Under the pieces are notes generated by a model. It made no database searches. It was not told the origin of the DNA and saw only the letters and a program-made list of their open reading frames with translations. Shown in pieces: positions 15,899-24,936 of a stretch of DNA of 45,485 bases. This DNA comes from Methanomassiliicoccus sp. UBA6 (GTDB taxonomy: Archaea; Thermoplasmatota; Thermoplasmata; Methanomassiliicoccales; Methanomassiliicoccaceae). Position 1 is the stretch's first letter. Each line of letters begins with the position of its first letter. The DNA lies in contig DAVH01000021.1 of NCBI GenBank assembly GCA_002508545.1, positions 698 to 46,182 on the forward strand, given 5' to 3'. A program made the position numbers and the translations under genes.

Positions 15899-16812
15899 GT
15901 CGTCACCTCCGCGCGGAAGACCTCGGTGTAGAGGTCCTCGGCCTTCACCTGCGCGGGGCGGAACTCGAGCACTCGGCCGCCGGCCTTCACCGCCGCGGCC
16001 ACGACCTCCGGGACCTCTTCCCGGGACGCCTCGACGGAGAATACGGTGCGGTCGCCGGAGACCGACACGCTCTTCCACCGCGACAGCGCTGCCGCGACCG
16101 CGTCGCTCGCCGCCTCCAGCTTGAGCTGGACGACCATCTGGGGCCTCGGCCGGTCCAGGTCCTCGCGGCGGATGATGTTCCCGCTCTTTATGAACAGGAT
16201 CGAATCGCACAGCTGGTCGATCTCGTTGAGCTCGTGGGAGGACAGCAGCATGGCCATGCCCCTGCTCTTCAAGTTCTTTAGCAAGCCACGGAGCTCGATC
16301 ATCATGCCCGGGTCCAGGCCGGAGAAGGGCTCGTCCATGATCAGCACCTTGGGCTGATGGACCACCGCCCTGGCGATGGCCAGGCGCTGCTTCATGCCCT
16401 TGGAGAACGACGACACGCGGTCATCGCCGCGGCCCTTGAGGCCGAACTCGTCGATCAGCCTCCTGCTCGTCCCCTCCGGGTCCTGGGCCCCGGTCAGGCG
16501 GGCGAAGTACAGGATGTTGTAGTACGCGGAAAGGTCCTCGAAGAAGGTCGGCCGCTCCGGCACGTAGCCGAGCGCCACGCGGGGGTCCAGGCCGTTCATC
16601 TCCACCGCGCCCTCGTCCCGGGGCTCGATGCCCATGATCAGCTTGATGAGCGTGCTCTTGCCGGCGCCGTTCGGTCCGACCAGCCCGCAGATCTCGCCCT
16701 CCGTGATGGAGAACGATGCGCGGTCCAGCGCCTTCACGTTGCCCTTGGTGAACCGGTTCCCATAGGTCTTGGAGAGGTCCCTCCCCGAGAGCACCGTATT
16801 AGAATTGGACAT
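15895..16812 (-). CDS. ABC transporter ATPase
   Basis: A 305-residue ATPase. Walker A is GPNGAGKST, the signature appears as 'FSKGMKQRLAIARA', Walker B is VLIMDEPFSGLD, and the switch is 'SSHELNEID'. A C-terminal extension of about 80 residues follows. I chose ATG 16812 ('MSNSNTVLSGRDLSKTYG'), which overlaps the end of the secreted-protein gene by 14 bases; the longer open frame to 16923 lies within that gene. It drives the permease encoded downstream. Confidence 0.9.
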   Translation of the reverse strand: MSNSNTVLSGRDLSKTYGNRFTKGNVKALDRASFSITEGEICGLVGPNGAGKSTLIKLIMGIEPRDEGAVEMNGLDPRVALGYVPERPTFFEDLSAYYNILYFARLTGAQDPEGTSRRLIDEFGLKGRGDDRVSSFSKGMKQRLAIARAVVHQPKVLIMDEPFSGLDPGMMIELRGLLKNLKSRGMAMLLSSHELNEIDQLCDSILFIKSGNIIRREDLDRPRPQMVVQLKLEAASDAVAAALSRWKSVSVSGDRTVFSVEASREEVPEVVAAAVKAGGRVLEFRPAQVKAEDLYTEVFRAEVTT

Positions 16813-17677
16813 ATCGCACCTCCATCCCTCCGTTATTGTACACCATCGTGGGATTGAAGCCGAACACATACGTCGCGTCGCCCACGATGAGCCGGGCGAC
16901 CATGCTGGTGGTCGCCGGTCCATAGTACGAGTCCGGCCCGGGGTAAGATAGGATGACCGTGGTCGTTCCTCCGGGAACGAGGTCCACGGTCTCGTTGTGA
17001 TAGACGGTGTCCGCGCTGTGGTTCACGTGGTTCGGTACCACGGTGGAGAACAGCCCGCTCACCGGTTCCCCGCCGCCCGGCATGGAGATATCGGTGCGGA
17101 TGGTGAACATCGAGCTCTCGTAGGAGATGTCGAACCGCACCGCCGGGCCGTCGAGGTAGAAGATCGAGCTGCGGTCGAGCATGAACTTGGTGACGTGCCC
17201 GTATTCCCAGTTGTAGGAGGGGTTCAGGATGTAGTGGCCGGCGGTGGCCCGGTCCCAGACCACCTTCTGATTCGCCGTGTCGTACTGCATCATCGTGCCG
17301 TTCCAGCTCAGCCTCAGAGGCTCACCGGTAGTGTTGTACTGGGGGATGGGGACCGCTACGCCTCCCCCGATATGCATGCCGTTGCTGAGGTTGTAGATCG
17401 CCTGGGGATCGTCCAGATAGGTATCGGGATCGGCATCGTCCGGGAGCCGCACGATGTACACCCCGCCCCCGCTCACGGTGAACTGCAGGTCCTGGGTCAG
17501 GGGAGTGAGGGAAAAGGTCACGTTCTCGCCCATGGCGAACTCGCTCTTGTCCGCCCGGACCGCCACATATGCGACCCTGGTCCCCTGGACCGAACTGACG
17601 AGCAATGAGGCCAGAAGTGTCGTTACGACCAACATCACCACTACGATAACTGCCAGATACCGGTTCTTGAGCCTCAT
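16799..17677 (-). CDS. Membrane-anchored extracellular protein linked to an ABC exporter
   Basis: A 292-residue protein with an N-terminal signal anchor (hydrophobic from about residue 8 to 28 after MRLKNRY). A beta-rich extracellular part follows with many NxT/NxS sites ('NVTFSLTPLT', 'YNTTGEP', 'NHSADTVYHNETVDL'). No enzymatic motif is visible. It is the first gene of a three-gene operon with the ATPase and permease, so it may be a partner or sensor of the exporter. GGGGGAGTAAGG lies just upstream of ATG 17677. I do not recognise a named family. Confidence 0.7.
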   Translation of the reverse strand: MRLKNRYLAVIVVVMLVVTTLLASLLVSSVQGTRVAYVAVRADKSEFAMGENVTFSLTPLTQDLQFTVSGGGVYIVRLPDDADPDTYLDDPQAIYNLSNGMHIGGGVAVPIPQYNTTGEPLRLSWNGTMMQYDTANQKVVWDRATAGHYILNPSYNWEYGHVTKFMLDRSSIFYLDGPAVRFDISYESSMFTIRTDISMPGGGEPVSGLFSTVVPNHVNHSADTVYHNETVDLVPGGTTTVILSYPGPDSYYGPATTSMVARLIVGDATYVFGFNPTMVYNNGGMEVRYVQF

Positions 17678-17768
17678 CCTTACTCCCCCTTGAATATTTA
17701 TGAGGATGATAAAAATGGGAGAGCATTAAACTTGCTAGCTGAGTTCGCTGTCCCGGCAACACCGGTCG

Positions 17769-18524
17769 CTACTTCAGCTCCCGGGCCAGCCGGTGAACGG
17801 CCGAGGCCGCCGTGCTATCCTTGGGAAGAGAGGACAGCGGCTCGCCGGACGCGGCGAGGTCCTCGACCGACTGGTCGTAAGGGATCAGCACCACGCGGTC
17901 GAAGCCTTCCGGGACCGCGCCGCGCAGCGCCTGCGGGAGCTCATCGCGCACGCGGTTTATCACCAGCATCGTCGTACCCACCGCCAGCTCCATCTCCCTT
18001 GCCAGGTCGAGGATCCTTCCCGCCGTGGCGAGCCCAACCTTCGTGGCGTCGGACACCACCAGCAGCACGTCCATGCGCTGGCAGGTGCGCCGGGACAAGT
18101 GCTCCATGCCCGCCTCGTTGTCGATGACCACGTACGGGTAGTCGTCCATGATCGAGTCGAGGTACGTCCGCAGCAGGGTGTTGATGTAGCAGTAGCAGCC
18201 CCGGCCCTCGGAGCGGCCCATGGTCACCAGGTCGAACTCCCGGCCCTCGACCATCGCCAGGCGTAGCTGGTACATCATCGCCTCCTGCTTCGAGCCCCCG
18301 GCGGTGATCTCCTCCGAGCGACGTAAAAGGTCTTCGCGCAGGTCGCCGATGGTCCGCTCCACCGTCACCCCGAGCTTCTCCCCGAGGTTGGAGTTGGGGT
18401 CGGCGTCCACCGCCAGCACGACCTTTCCGGACCTCGAGGCGAGCTCGCGGACGAGGAGCGCGGAGAGCGTCGACTTCCCGACCCCTCCCTTGCCGGCCAC
18501 CGCGACGATGTAGGCCACGGTCAC
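17769..18524 (-). CDS. cooC: CooC-type ATPase for nickel insertion into CODH/ACS
   Basis: A 251-residue MinD/ParA-like ATPase with the deviant Walker A GKGGVGKST (residues 11-19). The diagnostic C110-x-C112 ('GRGCYCYIN') bridges the CooC dimer and binds nickel. 'VIDNEAGMEHLSRR' is the conserved CooC switch region. CooC/AcsF proteins load Ni into CODH or ACS using ATP. The start is GTG 18524, whose bases overlap the stop of the upstream methyltransferase gene (GTGA); GTG 18518 is an alternative. It ends with TAG. Confidence 0.93.
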   Translation of the reverse strand: MTVAYIVAVAGKGGVGKSTLSALLVRELASRSGKVVLAVDADPNSNLGEKLGVTVERTIGDLREDLLRRSEEITAGGSKQEAMMYQLRLAMVEGREFDLVTMGRSEGRGCYCYINTLLRTYLDSIMDDYPYVVIDNEAGMEHLSRRTCQRMDVLLVVSDATKVGLATAGRILDLAREMELAVGTTMLVINRVRDELPQALRGAVPEGFDRVVLIPYDQSVEDLAASGEPLSSLPKDSTAASAVHRLARELK

Positions 18525-19543
18525 CCCAGCGAGTGCCTGGCCGCGAGCGCTTCGGAGACGCCCAGCAGCAGCTCCATGACCTTGGCGGCGCTCGATTCGC
18601 TCAGCCCGCTGAGCCCGCACTGCGGGGTGATGACGCTCTGCTTGGCCAGCAGCTCGGTGTCCACGCCCTTCGAGCCCAGGTCGGCGAACATGCTCTCCAT
18701 CGTGCCGATGAGCGAGCTTACGCTCTCGTTCGCCAGCTTCTCCTCGCTGTTCGGCACCACGCCCCAGGCGAGCGAGCCGCCCTTCTCCAGGAACCGCTGC
18801 ACCTCCTCGGGATACAGGACGATGGTGTACCCGTAGTCGAAGGCGTCGAACGACAGGAGGTCGATCCCCAGGCCCATCACGAACGGCCAGTCGGTGTTGG
18901 CGCAGCAGTGCACCCCGGTCATTCCTTCCAGGCCCTCCCTGACCTCGGCGGTCCACGCCCTGACATCGTCCTGTGAGAAGCTGGCGAAGGGCGTGCCCAT
19001 CATCGACAGGTACGGCTCGTCCAGGAAGATGATGGTCTGGGGGCACTTCTTCCTGAGCTCGCGCTCCTGCCACCGGGCCATGAGGTTCAGGCACTTCCTT
19101 ATGATCTCGGCGTAGGTCTCGTCGTACAGCACCGGACGGTCGTTCTGGTCGGTGATCTGCAGGCCCATCGACACCGGCCCGGTCACCTGACCCTTCACCG
19201 CCTTCACCGTGGCCGGTAGATCGCGGGACATGAACTCGTGGAAGCCGGCAAAGCTGTCGGCCGGCAGGGAGAACGAGTCCACGTCCTCGGAGAGGATCTT
19301 CATGTATACGTCCTCGGGATCGTAGTTGCTCAGGTCCGCGCGTATCTTCTTCTTGGCCTCGTCGATCTGCGCCCCCGGCAGATAGCGGGCGTACTGCGCG
19401 TACATGTTCTCCTTGAACCCGATGTTGGGCATCTGCGGCCACGTCGGTATCGTCCGCAGGCTGTCCACGATGAGGTCGACCGCCTTCGCGGGGTCGGTGT
19501 GAGGCAGTGATCCGATAACGCTGGGAGCGCAGTTCCAGGCCAT
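18521..19543 (-). CDS. MetE/UroD-fold zinc methyltransferase-like protein
   Basis: A 340-residue protein resembling the C-terminal catalytic half of cobalamin-independent methionine synthase and the UroD superfamily. 'IGSLPHTDP' (residues 10-18) is the usual opening. 'GVHCCANTDW' carries a His-x-Cys zinc pair, and 'TPQCGLSGL' supplies the third Cys ligand near the end. 'FLDEPYLS' is the acidic strand. Zinc in this fold activates a thiol as methyl acceptor, and the substrate here is unknown. It overlaps cooC by four bases, so it probably belongs to acetyl-CoA pathway maintenance or C1 transfer. I chose ATG 19543, with a GGAAGGT stretch before it; the open frame further upstream has no family-like sequence. 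Confidence 0.75.
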   Translation of the reverse strand: MAWNCAPSVIGSLPHTDPAKAVDLIVDSLRTIPTWPQMPNIGFKENMYAQYARYLPGAQIDEAKKKIRADLSNYDPEDVYMKILSEDVDSFSLPADSFAGFHEFMSRDLPATVKAVKGQVTGPVSMGLQITDQNDRPVLYDETYAEIIRKCLNLMARWQERELRKKCPQTIIFLDEPYLSMMGTPFASFSQDDVRAWTAEVREGLEGMTGVHCCANTDWPFVMGLGIDLLSFDAFDYGYTIVLYPEEVQRFLEKGGSLAWGVVPNSEEKLANESVSSLIGTMESMFADLGSKGVDTELLAKQSVITPQCGLSGLSESSAAKVMELLLGVSEALAARHSLG

Positions 19544-19566
19544 GGTTGCCGTACCTTCCGCTCCTC

Positions 19567-19577
19567 TAATAAATATT
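19567..19577 (-). promoter_or_regulatory. TATA-like box of the MetE-like/cooC operon
   Basis: AATATTTATTA on the minus strand lies 24-34 bases before ATG 19543, close enough that the transcript would have a very short leader. It is divergent from the TATA-like box at 19646. Confidence 0.4.
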
Positions 19578-19645
19578 GGCGTGGTCTCGAGCGCGACCTC
19601 GGGATAATGACAGTCCAAGCCGCTTATAGTCGCGCCATCAGTTGC

Positions 19646-19654
19646 ATTTATATC
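19646..19654 (+). promoter_or_regulatory. TATA-like box for the gene at 19693
   Basis: ATTTATATC is centred about 43 bases before ATG 19693, giving a leader of about 15-20 bases. Confidence 0.4.
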
Positions 19655-19692
19655 AGGACGGAGCCTAAGCTGGATTCCGGAGCGTGTACGAA

Positions 19693-20163
19693 ATGGAGAC
19701 GAGAACCGTGGCTGGAATGGACCTGAGCACGAAGGTGGAGAAGGTCGTGCCCGTTGCATGGCTTATCATGGAGGGAGCGATGAAGGTCGGCGGCCTCCGC
19801 ATCACACCGTCCATGAGGGCGGGCGGGGCGGTCGTAAGATATCTCAATCAATCGAAGAACGCCTACCGCGGCAATCCCGTCGTGGAGGGAGTGATAGGCT
19901 CCATACAGGACAGGAAGGTCGAGAAAAAATACAAGACCGACCTCGAGCGCCTCGATCTGAACGAGGTCATGAGGAGGGTCGATGAGATCGAGCCCATACT
20001 GGAAGCGGATAGGGAGCAGGGGACGGAGACCAAGAGCTTCCTTCTTGGCCTAGCGAGGGTCATGGTCAACGCCAGCGGGTCTGGGTTCATGGGCTCGGGA
20101 GAAAGGGTGAACGAGGACGAGTCAAAGTACCTCGCCGACCTCAAGGAGCACTTGCGGGTCTAG
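19693..20163 (+). CDS. Conserved-looking hypothetical protein
   Basis: A 156-residue soluble protein without signal or membrane segments. The first half has short hydrophobic stretches ('VVPVAWLIMEGAMKVGGL'), and the second half is charged and helical ('LNEVMRRVDEIEPILEAD'). I do not recognise a family. ATG 19693 is preferred because of the distance to the TATA box; GTG 19684 and ATG 19717 are alternatives. It is transcribed away from the MetE-like/cooC operon. The stop is TAG. Confidence 0.6.
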   Translation: METRTVAGMDLSTKVEKVVPVAWLIMEGAMKVGGLRITPSMRAGGAVVRYLNQSKNAYRGNPVVEGVIGSIQDRKVEKKYKTDLERLDLNEVMRRVDEIEPILEADREQGTETKSFLLGLARVMVNASGSGFMGSGERVNEDESKYLADLKEHLRV

Positions 20164-20310
20164 GGCGGCCCGGGCAACGGCGTTCAGGAGGCTTGCGAGG
20201 CGCTCTTGTGGGTTCTTCGATGTCTTGCCGCCCTTTCGCCTCCTTATCGCTCATCGGAGCGCATCAAGAGATCATGGATGGACCCAGAGCGCACGGGGCG
20301 GACATGGTGC

Positions 20311-21084
20311 TCACTGCGTCTTGATCGCCGAGATGAGCACGAAGAAGTTGTCCAGCATGATGCACCCGTCGCTGACCTCAAACCCCACCGCCTTCTTCGC
20401 CCGCTCGGACGCGTTCAGCACCAGATCGCGCATCGCCGACTCGGTCGGCGGGTCGACCATGTCGGTGAAGTGGGACAGCGGCATATGCTTCCGGTAGGGA
20501 CGGAGGCCGAGCAGCTCCAGGCCGGCGGAGCGGACGAGCTCGGACCACTCGCACGCGCTCCGGTCCCGCACGTGCGAGGGATCGTGGAGCACGTCTAGCC
20601 GGTTGATGAGCGAGTCGACCTCCTCGTCCTCCGGGACGCTGCGGTCGTCGATGACCAGCCTCCCGCCCACCTTCAGTACCCGGGCCATCTCCGCCAGGGC
20701 CCGCTCGAGGTCGGTGAAGTGGTGGGCAGCCCGGCGGCAGGTCACGATGTCGAAGCTGCGGTCCGCGTACGGCAGCGACATCGCGTTGCCGATGAGGAAC
20801 CGGACATTGTCGATCCCGCGCTTCCGCGCCAGCTTCCGGCCTTCCTCCAGCATCTCCTCGGTGACGTCGATCGCCTCCACCCGGCGGACCCGGGGGGCGA
20901 GGGCGAGCGCGGTGTGGCCCGCCCCCGTCCCCACGTCCAGGACGGCATCGTCCTTCGACGGGGAGGCGGCGTCCACCAGCCATGAGAGCGTCACCTTGTC
21001 GTCGTGCGCCTTGCTGGTGGCGTAGCTGGAGGCCCTCCTGGAGAACACATCCTCCGGCCGGGCGGATGGGCGGTCGGTCCTCAT
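20311..21084 (-). CDS. Class I SAM-dependent methyltransferase
   Basis: A 257-residue protein of the Methyltransf_11/UbiE type. Motif I 'VLDVGTGAGHTALAL' binds SAM, 'VEAIDVTEEML' carries the acidic residue for the ribose, and 'GNAMSLPYADRSFDIVTCRRAAHHF' matches motifs II-III. 'RVLKVGGRLVIDD' follows. The start ATG 21084 ('MRTDRPSARPEDVF') gives the usual short lead before motif I. The acceptor is unknown; quinone, lipid or small-molecule methylation are all possible. It is 107 bases downstream of the RACo gene on the same strand. Confidence 0.85.
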   Translation of the reverse strand: MRTDRPSARPEDVFSRRASSYATSKAHDDKVTLSWLVDAASPSKDDAVLDVGTGAGHTALALAPRVRRVEAIDVTEEMLEEGRKLARKRGIDNVRFLIGNAMSLPYADRSFDIVTCRRAAHHFTDLERALAEMARVLKVGGRLVIDDRSVPEDEEVDSLINRLDVLHDPSHVRDRSACEWSELVRSAGLELLGLRPYRKHMPLSHFTDMVDPPTESAMRDLVLNASERAKKAVGFEVSDGCIMLDNFFVLISAIKTQ

Positions 21085-21190
21085 GATCCTCGTTATCCCC
21101 GCCCAAGCTAAAGAAAGTTCTGGACCGGGATGAGAGCTCTCGGCATCTCCTGAAGCATGAAGTCGCGCCAGGCTGCCGCTCCGGCGGCGG

Positions 21191-23068
21191 TCACGCGCCG
21201 GGAGCCTTACGCCCGGCCAGGCGGCCGCGCACCGTCGGGAACTGCTCCATGTCGGTGTGGGGCAGGAACAGCGCCGAGGAATACTGGTCAAAGAACGCCG
21301 GCGAGGAGGAGAGGTCCAGGTAGGTCATCATCGAGTATATGTCCCGCGCCTCCCGCCTCATCGCCTCCGACATCAGGCAGAGCTTCGCCCCGCCCAGGGA
21401 GGCGTTCCCCAGCAGCTCGAACCTCTCCCGCGGCAGGTCCGGCAGCAGGCCGATGGTCTGCGCGTTCTCGATGTCGATGTAGCTCCCGAACCCCCCGGCG
21501 ATGTAGACCCTGTCGAGGTCCGTGAACCTCTTGTCCACCGTCTGCAGGAGAACGGCGCACCCGGCGTAGATCGCCGCCTTGGTCCGGATGACGCTGGCGA
21601 TGTCGTCATCGCTGACCGCGATGGCCCTCGAGCCGCCAGGGTGCACGACGAACTCCATCCCCCGGCCGGACGAGCGCACTCTCTCCGAGCTCGCGGTGTC
21701 GATGCGGCCCTTCTTGTCCAGGTACCCGGCGGAGAACATCTGGGCGATGAGGTCGATGAGTCCCGATCCGCAGATGCCCCTGGGCTTGGCGTTCCCGATG
21801 GTGCTCACGCTGATCTCGCGCTCGGAGATGCTTACCTTGTCTATCGCCCCGGTCATGGCCCGCATGCCGCAGGCGACCTCGCCTCCCTCGAAGGCCGGCC
21901 CCGCCGAGGTCGAGCATCCGATGATCCAGTCCTTGTTGCCCAGCACCACCTCGCCGTTGGTGCCCACGTCGATGAGCAGCGCCAGCTCGTCGCGCAGGTG
22001 CATCCCCGACAGCAGGATGTCGGAGGTGATGTCCCCGCCCACGTAGGCGGCGCGGCCGGGGACGCAGAGCACCGGCGCGTCCGGCTGGGCGCGAAGCCCG
22101 AGCTCCGAGGCGGTCAGCACCGGCGGGACGTTGGCCACGGGGATGTACGGCTCGTACCGTATGTTCCTGAGGTCGAGGCCGAGCAATGTGTGTATCATGG
22201 TGGTGTTCCCGCTGACCACGATGGACGCGATGTCCTCGTCGCAGGTGCCGGGGTGGAACCTGCGCTTCCTGTCCCTCTCGGCGCACAGCTGGGCGATGAG
22301 GCCGTTGACCGTGTCCACCACCAGCTCCGTGAGCCGCTTTCCCCCCTTTTCCTCGGCGTAGGAGATGCGCGAGAGGACGTCCTCGCCGCACACCAGCTGG
22401 TGGTTGTAGTCCGAGGCCTGCGCGACGGTCCTTCCGGTATTGAGGTCCACCAGCTCGGCGACCACGGTGGTGGTGCCGATATCGACCGCCATGCCGTAGT
22501 TGGGGATGTCCTTCGAGCCCTTCTCGATGGTGAGCACTCTTTCCACGCCATCGGGGCGGGAGAGCATGATCGACAGCTTCCATCCGCTTTCCCGGAGGAT
22601 CGCCGGCAGGGAGCGGAGCAGCGGAAGGGGGATGATGAGCTGGGGGTCGCCGAGCGCGCATGCCACTCGCTCCAGGTCGGCGAGGTTGTCCTCCAGCGAC
22701 GGGGCGGCGAGGTCGAGCTTCCGGACCTCGGTCAGCGGGGTGAGGTTCGGAGCCTCCCGTCCGCGGTAGGAGGCGAGGATCTGGTGCTCGCTGACCTGCG
22801 CTTCCTCGGGAATGAACACCGTCATGTCGCCGCGCACCACGGTCTGGCATGCGAGCCGGTAACCGAGCGCTAGCTCGTCGGCGCTCAGCACGCCGGGCGC
22901 CGATTCCGACGGCCCGTCGACGATGACCAGGCACTTCCCGCATGTGCCCTTTCCTCCGCAGACGCTGTTGACCGGGACGCCGGCGGCGATGGCGGCGTCG
23001 AGAACCGTCTCGCCGTCCCTGACCTCGGCTGTGATGCTGCCCGGGAAGAAGGTGACCGTGTGGCCCAT
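21191..23068 (-). CDS. acsV: Reductive activator of corrinoid proteins (RACo/AcsV-like)
   Basis: A 625-residue protein. The N-terminal plant-type [2Fe-2S] ferredoxin domain has C37, C43, C46 and C74 ('CGGKGTCGKC' ... 'LAC'). A linker is followed by an ASKHA-type ATPase domain with the phosphate loop 'AVDIGTTTVVAELVD' near residue 193, 'VSGNTTM', 'DVGTNGEVVLGNKD' and 'IAGGFGSYI'. RACo uses ATP to return the Co(II) of corrinoid protein to Co(I). Its expected partner here is AcsC/AcsD. Length agrees with the bacterial AcsV protein. An annotator might call it only 'ASKHA domain-containing protein'. Confidence 0.93.
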   Translation of the reverse strand: MGHTVTFFPGSITAEVRDGETVLDAAIAAGVPVNSVCGGKGTCGKCLVIVDGPSESAPGVLSADELALGYRLACQTVVRGDMTVFIPEEAQVSEHQILASYRGREAPNLTPLTEVRKLDLAAPSLEDNLADLERVACALGDPQLIIPLPLLRSLPAILRESGWKLSIMLSRPDGVERVLTIEKGSKDIPNYGMAVDIGTTTVVAELVDLNTGRTVAQASDYNHQLVCGEDVLSRISYAEEKGGKRLTELVVDTVNGLIAQLCAERDRKRRFHPGTCDEDIASIVVSGNTTMIHTLLGLDLRNIRYEPYIPVANVPPVLTASELGLRAQPDAPVLCVPGRAAYVGGDITSDILLSGMHLRDELALLIDVGTNGEVVLGNKDWIIGCSTSAGPAFEGGEVACGMRAMTGAIDKVSISEREISVSTIGNAKPRGICGSGLIDLIAQMFSAGYLDKKGRIDTASSERVRSSGRGMEFVVHPGGSRAIAVSDDDIASVIRTKAAIYAGCAVLLQTVDKRFTDLDRVYIAGGFGSYIDIENAQTIGLLPDLPRERFELLGNASLGGAKLCLMSEAMRREARDIYSMMTYLDLSSSPAFFDQYSSALFLPHTDMEQFPTVRGRLAGRKAPGA

Positions 23069-23122
23069 GGTGATGAAAATCCCGCTCGAGCTATTAAAGG
23101 AAGCGACCTCGTTGATGAGACC

Positions 23123-24589
23123 TCAACCCAGGAACCCTCTCAGGTGCGCCGCCCTGAGGACCGAGCCTTCCATGCCCTTCCCGGTGCTGTTCTTGAGGTT
23201 CTCCATGATGATCGAGGTGATCTTGCGGTGCTCCTCGTCTATATCGTAGTCGAGCCCGAGGTTGTCGACGGACATGCGGACCTTGAGCGGCAGGATCTTC
23301 ATGGACGCGGGGTTCATGAACCGCAGCGCGTCCCGCATGTTGTCGTCGAAGTGGGGGCTGACCTGCCTCAGATAGTCAAGGTCGCTGTCGTCCAGCGCGT
23401 CGAGGCCCAGGATCTCCGGAGGAATGCCGACCGAGTAGAAGGCGCAGCAGAAGCCGATGGCGCGGGGCAGGGCGACGCCCTCGAGGCTGCGGGAGTAGCC
23501 GAACAGCCCGATGTGCAGCTTCCTCTTCCTCCGCCGGGGCACGTAGTTCGCGGCCTCGTTGATGAGGGGCGCAAGCTTCATGATCTTCTCCCGGTAGGAC
23601 GCGGAGCACTTGGCGATGATCTCCTCGCAGCGCTGGGGATCGACATCCATGGCCTTCGACCTGGTGCCCTCGTTGATCGCCTGGATGCCCTTGCGCACGT
23701 CGTCGTGGGAGTAATCGTACTTGAACGCCGACTGGACGGTGAACGTCTGGACGGAGGGGTACTCCTCCATGATGTGGTCCACGTTGTCCGGCTTCAGGTT
23801 CCCGCGGAAGGGGGCTGAGCCCACCCCGATGATCGGCTGGATGCTGACCCCGGTCTCCTCCTCCAGCAGCTGGAGGTTGTGGAGCGCGGCCTTGTTCATG
23901 AGGATGGCGCTCGCCTGCCCGTAGTTCATGGCCGGGTCGGAGCGGGCCAGGAAGACCCGCTGGTACTCGAGGTCCTTGTCCTCCATGTACTCCCTGGTGA
24001 TGTCGTGCGCGCTCATCATGTGCTCGAGGTCCTCGAACAGCGGGATGACGTTGATGTTCTCCGGCTCGAAGGTGCCGATCCAGTCGGCGAGCGTGCCCTT
24101 GGTCTTGCCGAAGGTCATGTGCTGCTTCCCGACCACGAAGTCATGGTAGTAGCGGTAGATGCGGTCGAGAGAGGTCGCCGAGGAGGCCATCGGTAGGATG
24201 ACCTCGAAGATCGGCGGGATGTCGTTGTTGTAGAACAGCTTGGCGGTGTCGAAGGAGCGGGGGATCGATTCCAGCGTCTCCAGCAGGATCTTGGCCTCGT
24301 CCTTCTCCACCGACGGGTTCGGCACCCTGAGGGTGAGGAAGACGTCCTTGCCCAGCTGCTTCTCCTTGAAGTACCAGTCGTACTTGGACAGCAGCTTCTT
24401 CACGACGAAGTTGTCGACCTCCTTGCCCTCGCAGTCCCACATCTGCTCCTCGCAGTCCAGGTGCGAGAACACGTAGTACGCTTCCTGGATCTCGTCCTCT
24501 CCTCCCATCTCCGAGCTCTCGGCGAAGAAGGGGGCGTTGACGTTGTCAGGATGCTGGGTGCTCATGCAGCGGGGTATCTTGGGGATCAT
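23123..24589 (-). CDS. ppcA: Phosphoenolpyruvate carboxylase, archaeal type
   Basis: A 488-residue PEP carboxylase of the archaeal (PEPCase_2) family, about half the length of bacterial Ppc. 'CMSTQHPDNVN' near the start, 'RVPNPSVEKDEAKILLE', 'IIGVGSAPFRGN' and 'FGYSRSLEG' are family landmarks. It makes oxaloacetate from PEP and bicarbonate. ATG 24589 ('MIPKIPRCM') is preferred because GGTGAAG lies just upstream; ATG 24601 is an alternative. It lies 34 bases after the stop of a small HTH gene and 347 bases from a carbonic-anhydrase fragment, all on one strand, suggesting one transcript. Confidence 0.94.
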   Translation of the reverse strand: MIPKIPRCMSTQHPDNVNAPFFAESSEMGGEDEIQEAYYVFSHLDCEEQMWDCEGKEVDNFVVKKLLSKYDWYFKEKQLGKDVFLTLRVPNPSVEKDEAKILLETLESIPRSFDTAKLFYNNDIPPIFEVILPMASSATSLDRIYRYYHDFVVGKQHMTFGKTKGTLADWIGTFEPENINVIPLFEDLEHMMSAHDITREYMEDKDLEYQRVFLARSDPAMNYGQASAILMNKAALHNLQLLEEETGVSIQPIIGVGSAPFRGNLKPDNVDHIMEEYPSVQTFTVQSAFKYDYSHDDVRKGIQAINEGTRSKAMDVDPQRCEEIIAKCSASYREKIMKLAPLINEAANYVPRRRKRKLHIGLFGYSRSLEGVALPRAIGFCCAFYSVGIPPEILGLDALDDSDLDYLRQVSPHFDDNMRDALRFMNPASMKILPLKVRMSVDNLGLDYDIDEEHRKITSIIMENLKNSTGKGMEGSVLRAAHLRGFLG

Positions 24590-24623
24590 GGTCTTCACCA
24601 TCTCGGAAGATGTTTTACGGCGG

Positions 24624-24929
24624 TCATGGTATCAGCTTCTTGTTTCTCAGGTTGTCGAGGACGGCCTTTCCCATATCGGTCAGAAGGTAGCGTTTCCAGC
24701 TCTGCTTCTCCGGGGTCAGGCACTCGATCAGGCCCTTGGCCTCCAGCTCATCGATCGCGCGGCTGATGTTCTGGACGGAGCGGCCGGTCCTCTCGGCTAT
24801 GTCCGACGCGCTGAACGCTCCTTCGCGGTCCAGCGCCTTCATCACGATGATGCGCCGGTCCACGCCCAGGACGTGTTTGACATATTCCTCCACGCTCCTG
24901 GCTGATGAGCGGTTATCATGATTTATCAT
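24624..24929 (-). CDS. Winged-helix transcriptional regulator
   Basis: A 101-residue winged-helix protein. 'AFSASDIAERTGRSVQNISRAIDELEAKGLIECL' is a clear helix-turn-helix with recognition helix, and 'RYLLTDMGKAVLDNL' is the wing and closing helix. It is of the ArsR/MarR/TrmB-like archaeal kind without a ligand domain. ATG 24929 has a GGGTGAGG stretch upstream, formed partly by the stop of the carbonic-anhydrase fragment. It probably regulates its own operon with ppcA. Confidence 0.8.
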   Translation of the reverse strand: MINHDNRSSARSVEEYVKHVLGVDRRIIVMKALDREGAFSASDIAERTGRSVQNISRAIDELEAKGLIECLTPEKQSWKRYLLTDMGKAVLDNLRNKKLIP

Positions 24930-24936
24930 TTCTGCC

